Both the position numbers and the translations under genes were made by a program. From positions 1 through 35,935 of IMG/VR virus record IMGVR_UViG_3300019761_000005: a stretch of DNA of 35,935 bases; one strand, 5' to 3'. This document shows, in pieces, positions 1 to 5,766 of the stretch (its first letter is position 1; every line of letters starts with the position of its first letter). Under the pieces are notes generated by a model. It was not told where the DNA came from. It ran no database searches and was given only the letters and a program-made list of their open reading frames with translations. Source of the DNA: a virus.

Positions 1-44
1 AATCGTCATTTTTGTCATATACAACAAAGCAACCATTAGTAAAT
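1..44. repeat. Terminal overlap, copy 1 (circle closure)
   Basis: These 44 bases are identical to 35892-35935. They lie inside the YopX coding sequence, which reads in frame across the join, so the simplest reading is the assembly overlap of a circular contig rather than a biological terminal repeat. The unique circle is 35,891 bp. Confidence 0.95.
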
Positions 45-310
45 TTAACTGTGCCTTCTATTGTTTCATTTGATACAACATCATTCTCGTAAATTTCAAC
101 ATCACCTTTTCCGTTTAAGCCTGTGTATTCCATAAGTTTTATTTGTTGTGCAAAATATGGGTTTGCTAATACTTCATTTTCTTCTAAAGTTTGCTTGTCT
201 GATTTAAATAAAATCCAATCATTTCCTTCTGTCCCGCTTCTGATAAATTCAACATTATTATGCATAATTTTATTTCCTTCATCCCACGCCCTAAACTTAA
301 TCTCTCTCAT
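1..310 (-). CDS. YopX-family protein, N-terminal part (gene crosses the circle junction)
   Basis: The first part of a 131-residue protein that starts at 310 and continues at 35891-35806 after joining the ends. The N-terminus has the classic YopX signature (MREIKFRAWDE near the start, then LMEYTGLNGKGDVEIYENDVV around residues 59-79), and the C-terminus (in the other piece) carries the conserved EVIGNIYENPEL. YopX proteins are frequent in phages and prophages; their function is not established. The start codon overlaps the stop of the upstream gene (TAATG), so translation is probably coupled. A second YopX paralogue lies at 8117-8545. The gene is whole; only the linear cut splits it. Confidence 0.93.
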   Translation of the reverse strand, partial: MREIKFRAWDEGNKIMHNNVEFIRSGTEGNDWILFKSDKQTLEENEVLANPYFAQQIKLMEYTGLNGKGDVEIYENDVVSNETIEGTVKFTNGCFVVYDKNDD

Positions 311-798
311 TATTTATCCTTTTGTAAATAGTTTATTTTATTATAAATGTCTCTAAAAATAGCATATTGTTCTTTATTTGGTATTTGATTTAAGTAACTA
401 TGAGAACATAATCCGCTTTTTTCATCAAACTTTATTCGTGCTTTTTCCACTCCTGCAACAAACATAATTCTAGGATGTTTTCCCCATTGAATCAAAGTTC
501 CATTATCAATGAATTCTTGAATGTAGCTAGGCATAGCTTTATACCACTCTTTCACCCCGTAAATTTTCAACTCTTCTTTTTCAATAGCCTCTTTAGTCTT
601 TTGAATCTCGTCTCGCTGGTTGGCTATTCCATTACTTTTTCTGTCCCATCTGTCTAATACTGCTTGTCCTCCGCGTTTATCATTTAATGGCTGTCCATTA
701 GCCCGTGCTACATCTGAAAAATAATCTTCATATTTTTTATCTAACTTTTTATTTTTATTTTCAAGCGATTTGTTTAAAGCTTCTAATCTTTTACTCAT
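310..798 (-). CDS. Conserved phage protein with N-terminal coiled coil
   Basis: 162 residues. The first ~75 residues are charged and helical with a heptad look (KRLEALNKSLENKNKKLDKK), followed by a GQPLNDKRGGQAVLDRW segment. That segment resembles a motif I know from many phage proteins of unknown function, where it is usually NGQPMNDKRNG. The C-terminal half is unfamiliar. An AAAAGGGG ribosome binding site precedes the ATG. It sits in the leftward early operon with a TAATG overlap into yopX downstream. Function not recognised. Confidence 0.85.
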   Translation of the reverse strand: MSKRLEALNKSLENKNKKLDKKYEDYFSDVARANGQPLNDKRGGQAVLDRWDRKSNGIANQRDEIQKTKEAIEKEELKIYGVKEWYKAMPSYIQEFIDNGTLIQWGKHPRIMFVAGVEKARIKFDEKSGLCSHSYLNQIPNKEQYAIFRDIYNKINYLQKDK

Positions 799-800
799 TT

Positions 801-1076
801 CTAACCCCTTTTACTTTGTTCTAACATAGACAACGCATAATCAATAACCTCTTCTGCACTCATGCCGTCGATGTTTTTATTTGCTAGTTCTATGATAATC
901 TGCTCTGTTAATACGCATTGATGTAACGCTCTATGATAACCTATTGCATGACCTATAACCTCGTACGCTTCGTTTAATGCTCCCTCTGCTTTTGCATCGT
1001 TGATAAGCATTGTAATATTTGAATGTACAAGCTTTACTCTTGATTCATGTTTTTGCTTGAATTTAGTTACTTCCAT
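801..1076 (-). CDS. Hypothetical protein
   Basis: 91 residues, predicted mostly helical, with no motif I recognise. It has an AAGGA ribosome binding site and overlaps the upstream zinc-ribbon gene by 14 bases, typical of this operon. Two segments (EAYEVIGHAIGYHRALHQC; SAEEVIDYALSML) look like amphipathic helices. Real by context and coding compactness; function unknown. Confidence 0.8.
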   Translation of the reverse strand: MEVTKFKQKHESRVKLVHSNITMLINDAKAEGALNEAYEVIGHAIGYHRALHQCVLTEQIIIELANKNIDGMSAEEVIDYALSMLEQSKRG

Positions 1077-1278
1077 TATTTTCCTTTATGTTCCCAAAAT
1101 TATCACATTTATTATTTCTTTTAATAGCTTCTTCATCATCTTTTCTTGATTTGACATATATCACTTCAGGAACTTCAATATTTAAATCATTGTATTGTTG
1201 CTCAATAAAGTGCTCTTCATTGCAATTTATGCAATATCCAGAATATACTTTGCTTCCGCAATCCTCACAAGTTGTCAT
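1063..1278 (-). CDS. Small zinc-ribbon protein
   Basis: 71 residues with two CxxC knuckles near the N-terminus (CEDC at residues 4-7, CINC at 16-19), a compact zinc ribbon, followed by an acidic then basic hydrophilic tail. The motif and the following EEHFIEQQ resemble short phage zinc-ribbon proteins that accompany replication and recombination genes. The start codon overlaps the stop of the 42-residue gene upstream (ATGA). It could bind nucleic acid or protein; no specific role can be assigned. Confidence 0.8.
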   Translation of the reverse strand: MTTCEDCGSKVYSGYCINCNEEHFIEQQYNDLNIEVPEVIYVKSRKDDEEAIKRNNKCDNFGNIKENNGSN

Positions 1279-1403
1279 CTGTTCCCCTTTAAAAAATCTT
1301 CACATCGTTTTAAATTTTCAGTCTTAACACCTGTTTTCTCAAATGTCTTTTTGTCTTTTACTAGTTGTAGTCTTGCTAGTTTTAATGTTTGTGCGAATTC
1401 CAT
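1275..1403 (-). CDS. Small basic helical protein (42 aa)
   Basis: A 42-residue reading frame beginning MEFAQTLKLARLQLVKDKK. It has a strong AAAGGAG ribosome binding site and ends in a 4-base ATGA overlap with the zinc-ribbon gene, which supports real translation. It is basic and helical, without recognised motifs. Confidence 0.7.
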   Translation of the reverse strand: MEFAQTLKLARLQLVKDKKTFEKTGVKTENLKRCEDFLKGNR

Positions 1404-1428
1404 TTCTTACTCCTTTAATAAAACTCAA

Positions 1429-1452
1429 TAGAACACCTCGTGAGATGCTCTA
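1429..1452 (-). other. Intercistronic hairpin
   Basis: On the minus strand TAGAGCATCT and AGGTGTTCTA form a 10-bp stem (two G-U pairs) around a CACG loop, between the Gly-rich gene and the 42-residue gene, followed by TTGAGTTTTATT. It could be a weak terminator or an mRNA processing/stability hairpin. The wobbles pair only in the minus-strand RNA, which fits the direction of the operon. Confidence 0.5.
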
Positions 1453-1461
1453 TGAATGTTA

Positions 1462-1650
1462 CTAGCTATAGCCAGAGCCAGAGCCATAGCCAGAGCCATC
1501 GCCAGAGCCATCGCCAGAGCCATAGCCAGAGCCATAGCCAGAGCCATAGCCATCGCCATAGCCAGAGCCATAGCCATCGCCAGAGCCAGAGCCATGGCCA
1601 GAGCCATTCTTGTTTATTATGTCTTTAATTTTGTTTATTTGTTGTCGCAT
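1462..1650 (-). CDS. Gly-X dipeptide repeat protein
   Basis: 62 residues: a short basic head (MRQQINKIKDIINKN) followed by about 23 consecutive Gly-X dipeptides in which X is Ser, Tyr or Asp (one His), ending in S. I chose this frame among the several open ones because it is on the operon strand, has a GAAGAGG site 9 bases before the ATG, and overlaps the upstream gene by 26 bases as its neighbours do. Low-complexity Gly/Ser/Tyr tails are typical of flexible or condensate-forming segments; nothing here shows a function. Confidence 0.6.
   Translation of the reverse strand: MRQQINKIKDIINKNGSGHGSGSGDGYGSGYGDGYGSGYGSGYGSGDGSGDGSGYGSGSGYS
1465..1608. repeat. Hexanucleotide tandem repeat (24 units)
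   Basis: 144 bases made of 24 six-base units, mostly GCCAGA, GCCATA and GCCATC on the plus strand. Because the unit is six bases, gain or loss of a unit keeps the reading frame, and several frames on both strands stay open across it. It is much richer in GC than its surroundings and encodes the Gly-X tail. Confidence 0.95.
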
Positions 1651-2038
1651 TTTTAATAACCTCTTCCGCTTCTTTAGAACACACAGTGATTGAATAATCT
1701 TCGACTATAATTTTTTCTTTTACAGCATTAGATATTTTAGTATCACTTGAACAACCAACTGTTGCCACTCCCTCATACCAACTCATATTTTTGTCTAAAG
1801 GCTTATGATAATACAATCTTCTTGCTTCTGTCAAAACAATACCTGTATCATCTAATGCTTTTACATACCCTGCGTTAATACCCTCATTTCTTGAACGAAC
1901 AATTACGTATTCCCCAATATAATCTGAAAATAAACTTGATTGTTTTTTATTTGCTTCTAAACTAATTCCAAAATCTAAACCCTGAATCTCTCTAATCTGC
2001 TTTAGAGTTAAATCGTCTACTTTAATTTTCTTACTCAT
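1625..2038 (-). CDS. DUF6948-like phage protein
   Basis: 137 residues. The centre (EYVIVRSRNEGINAGYVKAL, then VLTEARRLYYHK, around residues 43-80) matches the pattern I associate with phage DUF6948 proteins: a VIVRs...aGyl strand pair followed by naRrlyyw. Function of that family is unknown. It has its own promoter: a -10 box at 2066-2071 with the GTAAC-N5-GTAAC element 59 bp upstream. The ribosome binding site is GAAAGGAAAG. It is the first gene after that promoter, so it is probably expressed separately from the genes upstream. Confidence 0.75.
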   Translation of the reverse strand: MSKKIKVDDLTLKQIREIQGLDFGISLEANKKQSSLFSDYIGEYVIVRSRNEGINAGYVKALDDTGIVLTEARRLYYHKPLDKNMSWYEGVATVGCSSDTKISNAVKEKIIVEDYSITVCSKEAEEVIKNATTNKQN

Positions 2039-2065
2039 CTTCTTTCCTTTCTTTTGATGTACTTA

Positions 2066-2145
2066 ACTATAACAAACCCAACCAACAAAGTAAAGCTTTT
2101 TAAGTTCTTCTTGGTTTAAATTGGGTTGTTGTTACTTTTGGTTAC
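2066..2145 (-). promoter_or_regulatory. Promoter with GTAAC-N5-GTAAC upstream element (site A)
   Basis: Minus strand: GTAACCAAAAGTAAC (2145-2131), 59 bp, then -10 TATAGT (2071-2066) preceded by TTTGT; a -35-like TTTACT sits 17 bp upstream of the -10. The same 15-mer and the same 59-bp spacing occur at sites B and C. The element overlaps the stop codon of the upstream gene. Confidence 0.75.
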
Positions 2146-2396
2146 TCTATCTCTAAGTGTTCTGTTAATTCTTTTACCGCTTTGTACGCTTTCCCAAATA
2201 ACAATCTTGTTTCTGAATCCTTAATATCTGAATAGCTACAATAATCTAGAAGTAGATAGCCTACTCCTTCATTTTCTGCGTGATATTTAACATCTTCATA
2301 TGTCATGTCTGCATCTTCCTTGGGCTCAAAAGTTTCTGCATCTTCTTCTACAGGAACTAATTTATACTCTCTATCACCTATTAATATTTTATTCAT
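2142..2396 (-). CDS. Hypothetical acidic protein
   Basis: 84 residues, strongly acidic (EEDAETFEPKEDADMTYEDV), beginning MNKILIGDREYKLVPVEED. No recognised domain. It directly follows the VRR-NUC gene, from which it is separated by a few bases that hold its ribosome binding site. Its stop codon lies inside the site A element. Acidic phage proteins of this size are sometimes DNA mimics, but nothing here shows that. Confidence 0.75.
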   Translation of the reverse strand: MNKILIGDREYKLVPVEEDAETFEPKEDADMTYEDVKYHAENEGVGYLLLDYCSYSDIKDSETRLLFGKAYKAVKELTEHLEIE

Positions 2397-2400
2397 CTCT

Positions 2401-2757
2401 CTATCCTTTATTTATTTCACTAACGATTTCAATCGCTTCTTTTGATCCATTCGCCACAAAGTATTCGCAATAATCAAAAACACTTACATCTTTCTCAAAC
2501 TGCTTTTGACTTTCACTTTGTCGACCACCTTTTTTCTTCTTCATCTCAATAAATAACACTTTGTCTTTTATCATTACTATTACATCGGCTACTCCATTTC
2601 TAAAGCCTGAAGCTTTTAATTGATTCATTTGTCTAGCACGTTGCATTGCGTTTCCTTTTAATACTGCTCCGTTTGGAACTGAAAAGAAAAATATATTTTT
2701 AATAGTTAGCCATTGAATAAATGCTTTTTGTTCGTCATCTTCTTCATGTCTACTCAT
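2401..2757 (-). CDS. VRR-NUC domain nuclease
   Basis: 118 residues covering a complete VRR-NUC domain (PD-(D/E)xK superfamily). The core is visible: GVAD with Asp58, then FIEMK with Glu71 and Lys73, followed by SQKQF, matching the D...ExK catalytic pattern. Stand-alone phage VRR-NUC proteins act as structure-specific nucleases, probably resolving branched DNA during recombination or before packaging. It overlaps the HNH-like gene upstream by 8 bases and belongs with the ERF and Gp157 genes in a DNA metabolism block. Family assignment is firm; substrate is inferred. Confidence 0.9.
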   Translation of the reverse strand: MSRHEEDDEQKAFIQWLTIKNIFFFSVPNGAVLKGNAMQRARQMNQLKASGFRNGVADVIVMIKDKVLFIEMKKKKGGRQSESQKQFEKDVSVFDYCEYFVANGSKEAIEIVSEINKG

Positions 2758-3031
2758 TGCTAAACTCGCTAAAGTTAAGTACTGCTATTTGCATTTGTTG
2801 CTCTAAGGGAAGCCCTGCATAAAATCCAGTTGATTCGTGTCCATGAGGTGAATATTTACCACGATGATGCTCTGGGCATAAAGGAATACACATTAAGTCA
2901 TTTCTTTTTCGAATCATTGGCATTTTCTTTATGTGATGTATTTCTACTCCATAAGTACCGCATATTACACATGGCTTGTTTTCTTTTACCCATCTTAAAA
3001 ACTTTTGGTTGTTATATTCGTATTCTTTCAT
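2750..3031 (-). CDS. HNH-like (DUF968/Ref-type) nuclease
   Basis: 93 residues with the zinc-binding and histidine pattern of HNH-type nucleases: Cys21-x2-Cys24, His32-His33, Cys52-x2-His55-His56, then GKYSPHGHES. The spacing and the C-terminal LPLEQQ segment resemble short phage proteins of the DUF968 / P1 Ref-like group, which cut DNA in a recombinase-dependent way in the one studied case. Co-location with ERF and VRR-NUC genes fits a recombination role. Subfamily placement is tentative; the HNH-like fold is likely. Confidence 0.78.
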   Translation of the reverse strand: MKEYEYNNQKFLRWVKENKPCVICGTYGVEIHHIKKMPMIRKRNDLMCIPLCPEHHRGKYSPHGHESTGFYAGLPLEQQMQIAVLNFSEFSNE

Positions 3032-3032
3032 G

Positions 3033-3116
3033 TTATTTCCTTAAAGCAAACCATGCAATAGTTAGAAGTATTGAAAAGATTGTGTATGTTGCTATTATTT
3101 GTTGATACTCTTCCAT
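3033..3116 (-). CDS. Tiny single-pass membrane protein (27 aa)
   Basis: 27 residues: MEEYQQIIATY then one hydrophobic helix (TIFSILLTIAWFAL) ending RK*. It fills the gap between two operon genes with near-zero spacing. The ribosome binding site is weak, so I rate it moderately. Small membrane peptides like this are common in phage early regions. Confidence 0.55.
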   Translation of the reverse strand: MEEYQQIIATYTIFSILLTIAWFALRK

Positions 3117-3117
3117 A

Positions 3118-3426
3118 TTATTTCTCTACTTTTTCCATAAAATCATTTATAGTTTTTTTAAGCAATTTACCAAGTTTCTTGTAGCTTTTTAAAAGTATAA
3201 TAAAATTCTCTCTCTCAATTTTAAGAGCCTCGTCATGATTTAACTGTACTTGTGATAGTTCCACTTGATACTTATTGCCTAATTCGTGTTGTTGTTGTTT
3301 TAATGTTTCTTCGTGATGGTCATATATTTCACTAATGAATCGAAGTGCTTCATTTTCAGTTATTCCATATTTATAGGCACTACACGATTCATATTTTATC
3401 AATTCATATGCTTTTTCTCTAGTCAT
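3118..3426 (-). CDS. Hypothetical coiled-coil protein
   Basis: 102 residues; the region from about 35 to 95 is a long amphipathic, Gln/Glu/Lys-rich helix (ETLKQQQHELGNKYQVELSQ), a probable coiled coil. It begins MTREKAYELIKYES with a GGGGAG site upstream. It is the first gene downstream of the structured intergenic region at 3447-3699, so that region would be its leader or lie just upstream of it in the transcript. No function recognised. Confidence 0.75.
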   Translation of the reverse strand: MTREKAYELIKYESCSAYKYGITENEALRFISEIYDHHEETLKQQQHELGNKYQVELSQVQLNHDEALKIERENFIILLKSYKKLGKLLKKTINDFMEKVEK

Positions 3427-3446
3427 ATTCTCCCCTTATTTTAAAC

Positions 3447-3699
3447 TAAATTAAACCCACTAAATAGGCTTGATTTAATTTAATACGTGGCGCAGCTTTG
3501 GACAACAAGACCACGTATTAATACTTTAATAAATTTATATGTCACATACCTATCGAAACTTAGATATGTAGGATTAGCCTTTCGGCAACTTTGGCTGACG
3601 TGCATACTATTCCTTTGTTTTTCTTGGTAGGAAATCGGAATAGTCGAGATAGCACACAAGCGAGGACACTTTATGCCCTCTGGTTTGTGCTAAATCCTA
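3447..3699 (-). ncRNA. Structured RNA region: four-way junction plus three hairpins
   Basis: No gene fits in 3427-3701. A stem P1 (3693-3699 with 3569-3575, 7 bp) encloses three hairpins: 3686-3692/3650-3656 (7 bp, with an inner GAGG/CCTC), 3637-3644/3606-3613 (8 bp) and 3593-3596/3576-3579 (4 bp). Two of these abut P1 with no gap. Outside are 3561-3569/3544-3552 (9 bp, one wobble), 3511-3520/3481-3490 (10 bp perfect) and 3474-3482/3447-3455 (9 bp). The wobble pairs only in minus-strand RNA. Class unknown; a leader, a stand-alone RNA or a structured DNA origin are all possible. Confidence 0.7.
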
Positions 3700-3701
3700 T
3701 T

Positions 3702-4268
3702 TTAGCCTTTAAATGTTTCAGGTAAATTTTTATGAGTTGTTAAGATGAAATCTTTCCAAATTTTCCACCACTCTAAAGCACCACTACCCATTCTTGAAAT
3801 TACTTCATCTGAAAACTTTTCCCATTGCTCTACTTTATGTACTTGACAGCCTATTTTTATAAACTCTGATGTTAAAATTACATAATATGTTGAGATATTA
3901 ATCATTGCATATTTGGTTGTTTTTTGACCGAATATAGAAAGCGACTGACCAACTTTAAGCGACTCACCAACTTGAAGCCACTCACCAACTTCAAGCGACT
4001 CACCAACTTCAAGCGACTCACCAACTTTAAGCGACTCACCAACTTCAAGCGACTCACCAACTTTAAGCGACTCACCAACTTTAAGCCACTTGCCAACTTT
4101 AAGCCACTTGCCAACTTTAAGCGACTTACAAATAATAGTTTTTTTTATAATTAGTGGTACTTTAATTTCGATATGTGCTTCAATATCTATAATATCTACA
4201 TCTAAACTAAAAAAATATCTCTCTTTTTTGATTCCTTTAAAATTCTCATCAATGATTATCTCTTTCAT
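3702..4268 (-). CDS. Six-residue-repeat (solenoid-like) phage protein
   Basis: 188 residues. An N-terminal ~47-residue region leads into ten tandem copies of [KEQ][SW]L[KEQ]VG (about residues 48-109), likely to stack as a beta-solenoid. A C-terminal domain follows (IKIGCQVHKVEQW, then WWKIWKDF) resembling the end of other phage proteins that carry LxVGGxL-type repeats. Function unknown. I chose the second of two closely spaced ATGs because AAGGAG lies 6 bases before it and abuts the first. The gene has its own promoter (site B) and is followed by the structured RNA region. Confidence 0.75.
   Translation of the reverse strand: MKEIIIDENFKGIKKERYFFSLDVDIIDIEAHIEIKVPLIIKKTIICKSLKVGKWLKVGKWLKVGESLKVGESLEVGESLKVGESLEVGESLEVGEWLQVGESLKVGQSLSIFGQKTTKYAMINISTYYVILTSEFIKIGCQVHKVEQWEKFSDEVISRMGSGALEWWKIWKDFILTTHKNLPETFKG
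3942..4133. repeat. 18-bp tandem repeat coding SLKVGE units
   Basis: Roughly ten copies of an 18-base unit (plus strand AACTTTAAGCGACTCACC and variants with AACTTCAAGC or GCCACTTGCC). Copies differ by a few third-position and K/E codon changes, so the array has diverged but keeps its reading frame. Confidence 0.9.
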
Positions 4269-4286
4269 CTTCATCTCCTTTTCTTT

Positions 4287-4366
4287 ATTATTACAAACCT
4301 AGCTTTTAAATGCAAGGATTTTAGCTAGGGTTATGGTTTAGTTTTTATTTTGTTACTTTTGGTTAC
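4287..4366 (-). promoter_or_regulatory. Promoter with GTAAC-N5-GTAAC upstream element (site B)
   Basis: Minus strand: GTAACCAAAAGTAAC (4366-4352), exactly 59 bp, then -10 AATAAT (4292-4287) preceded by GGTTTGT, with -35 TTGCAT (4315-4310) at 17-bp spacing. A 7-bp inverted repeat CCTAGCT...AGCTAGG (4298-4304 and 4323-4329) brackets the -35 and looks like an operator. The element lies 3 bases after the stop of the upstream gene. Confidence 0.75.
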
Positions 4367-4369
4367 GGT

Positions 4370-4816
4370 TTACATAAATAACACAAATCCTTTTTGTCTA
4401 CCAAGATTAAAACACTCTTTAAAGTCTTTATATGTATTTGCATCTCTACCATCTAGTTTGCTTAGAATCTCATCTTCATATTTAACAAACTCATTATATA
4501 AAATTTCACAGTATGAAGTTCCTATATATCCGTCACAATCAGAAAAATTGATTAACCAATAAAATTTTAGACTCTCATCTTCTTTTCCCCATAATTCTTT
4601 GGCTGTGATTCCATTTGCACTCTTACAAAGATTATCTCTAAACCTATTATAACCCCCGTAAGAACCTGCTCTGAACTTATAACATTCTTCACATTCAAGA
4701 GTTAACCCCTCTAGTTCTTTTAAATTCTCTTGCTTAAAACTACCACAACTACTAATCTCGATACTACCATCTTCATCTTTTACTATATTTGAATATCCTT
4801 TTATACCTAATCCCAT
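4370..4816 (-). CDS. Conserved hypothetical protein
   Basis: 148 residues. Two segments look conserved from proteins I have seen in phages and bacteria: AGSYGGYNRFRDNLC (about residues 50-64) and FYWLINFSDCDGYIG (about 84-98). The second is usually written as LINFSDCEG.IG in relatives. No function is known to me. It sits between the NinB-like gene and the site B promoter as the last gene of that transcript segment. Confidence 0.8.
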   Translation of the reverse strand: MGLGIKGYSNIVKDEDGSIEISSCGSFKQENLKELEGLTLECEECYKFRAGSYGGYNRFRDNLCKSANGITAKELWGKEDESLKFYWLINFSDCDGYIGTSYCEILYNEFVKYEDEILSKLDGRDANTYKDFKECFNLGRQKGFVLFM

Positions 4817-4831
4817 CTTCTTATCCTTTAT

Positions 4832-5248
4832 CTATTGTTTTGTTATCTCGTTCAGTCTGTCTCTGTTTGGAAACTCTGGAAGCGTGATACCTTTATGAGC
4901 CATATAGCGACATAGTGTGTCGATTATTAACTCAAACTCATTTGTGTTTAGCTTTGTAGTGCTGTCTTTTGTGTAAAGTTTTTTTACTACTGGCTTAAAC
5001 AACATTTCTTTTACTTTAATCATGTTCCACTTGGTGTTGATTTTGATTACTTCTTGAATAACCATATTTTCATTATTTAAAGTAGTCGCTATCATTTCAC
5101 ACCAAAGGTGGATCGCTGAATTTTGCCTGATAGTTCTAGTATCCATATTTTTAACCTCAGCAACATATACACCGTTTTTGATGTCTTTTAGTTGCTCTGG
5201 CTTTGTTGGTACTATATAACCATCTTTTATAGATACTTCTATTTTCAT
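4832..5248 (-). CDS. NinB-like recombination-associated protein (tentative)
   Basis: 138 residues. Features are RTIRQNSAIHLWCEMIATTLN (about residues 38-58), a central Trp/Lys segment around VKEMLFKPVVKK, and a STTKLNTNEFELIIDTL stretch. This resembles the NinB/recombination-mediator-like proteins that sit beside ERF or RecT genes in phages. The neighbours (Gp157 and ERF directly upstream, TAATG overlap) support a recombination role. I am unsure of the exact family. Confidence 0.6.
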   Translation of the reverse strand: MKIEVSIKDGYIVPTKPEQLKDIKNGVYVAEVKNMDTRTIRQNSAIHLWCEMIATTLNNENMVIQEVIKINTKWNMIKVKEMLFKPVVKKLYTKDSTTKLNTNEFELIIDTLCRYMAHKGITLPEFPNRDRLNEITKQ

Positions 5249-5757
5249 TATCTTACGCTTAAAATTGTATCTTCTGAAATTCTTACGCCCTCAACAGTTC
5301 CACCAGCTTTAATAAAAGATTTAATTTTTGTTTTGTCTAATTCTTCTTTTACTTTTACAAACGTAGGATCAACTGAAAACATATTTACATCTTCATAATT
5401 ATAAACATCAGAAGTTCTAACATTAAAGCTAAACTTTTCTGTCTTGTGCTTCATTTCTCCACTTTGGATAATTGCTTCTTTCATTAATAATTTAATTCTT
5501 TTCTCTCTGTTTTCAAATGCTTTTGCTTTTTCAGTTAATCTCTTTGCTTCTGCTTTTAGAGTTTCTGAATTTGATTTTAATTCTTTACATAAATAACTTG
5601 AAGCATCTAGTTTATCTTCTAGGCTTGTTTGTAGCTCTTGATATAATTCTGCTACTGCTTCACTATTGTCAATAATAACACCGTTTTCATCTGTTTCTAT
5701 TTCCTCTAATAATTCATAAAGGCTTTTATATTCGGTTCCGATTTCAAATAATTTCAT
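5248..5757 (-). CDS. Gp157-family (siphovirus Gp157) protein
   Basis: 169 residues with the family layout: an acidic N-terminal helix pair, a long coiled coil (about residues 50-95, KELKSNSETLKAEAKRL) and a C-terminal domain with DPTFVKVKEELDKTKIKSFIKAGG followed by GVRI. Gp157 proteins occur beside single-strand annealing proteins in many phages and were proposed to contribute to phage DNA metabolism or resistance. The ERF gene lies directly upstream and the NinB-like gene overlaps downstream. Confidence 0.88.
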   Translation of the reverse strand: MKLFEIGTEYKSLYELLEEIETDENGVIIDNSEAVAELYQELQTSLEDKLDASSYLCKELKSNSETLKAEAKRLTEKAKAFENREKRIKLLMKEAIIQSGEMKHKTEKFSFNVRTSDVYNYEDVNMFSVDPTFVKVKEELDKTKIKSFIKAGGTVEGVRISEDTILSVR

Positions 5758-5766
5758 AATATACTC

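Noticed and set aside
1-44. Biological direct terminal repeat
   Set aside because: It lies inside a coding sequence, is only 44 bases, and T7-type terminal repeats are usually longer; an assembly overlap is simpler.
1440-1656. Plus-strand and alternative-frame reading frames across the hexanucleotide array
   Set aside because: All frames stay open because the repeat lacks stop codons; only the minus frame at 1462-1650 has a ribosome binding site and operon context.
3481-3490. TAATACG start of a T7-type RNA polymerase promoter
   Set aside because: Only the first seven bases match and they form one arm of a perfect 10-bp stem; the phage has no RNA polymerase gene.
3569-3699. tRNA or tmRNA
   Set aside because: The cloverleaf-like shape has no acceptor CCA end, no 7-base T loop with the TTCRANY pattern and wrong arm lengths.
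3447-3699. Packaging RNA (pRNA) of the phi29 type
   Set aside because: pRNA is known only with phi29-type ATPases; this phage has a TerS/TerL pair.
3942-4133. CRISPR array
   Set aside because: The 18-bp repeats have no spacers and are part of an open reading frame.
3924-4154. Antisense reading frame of TNFKRL repeats
   Set aside because: Shadow of the SLKVGE repeat gene; no ribosome binding site and the wrong strand for the operon.
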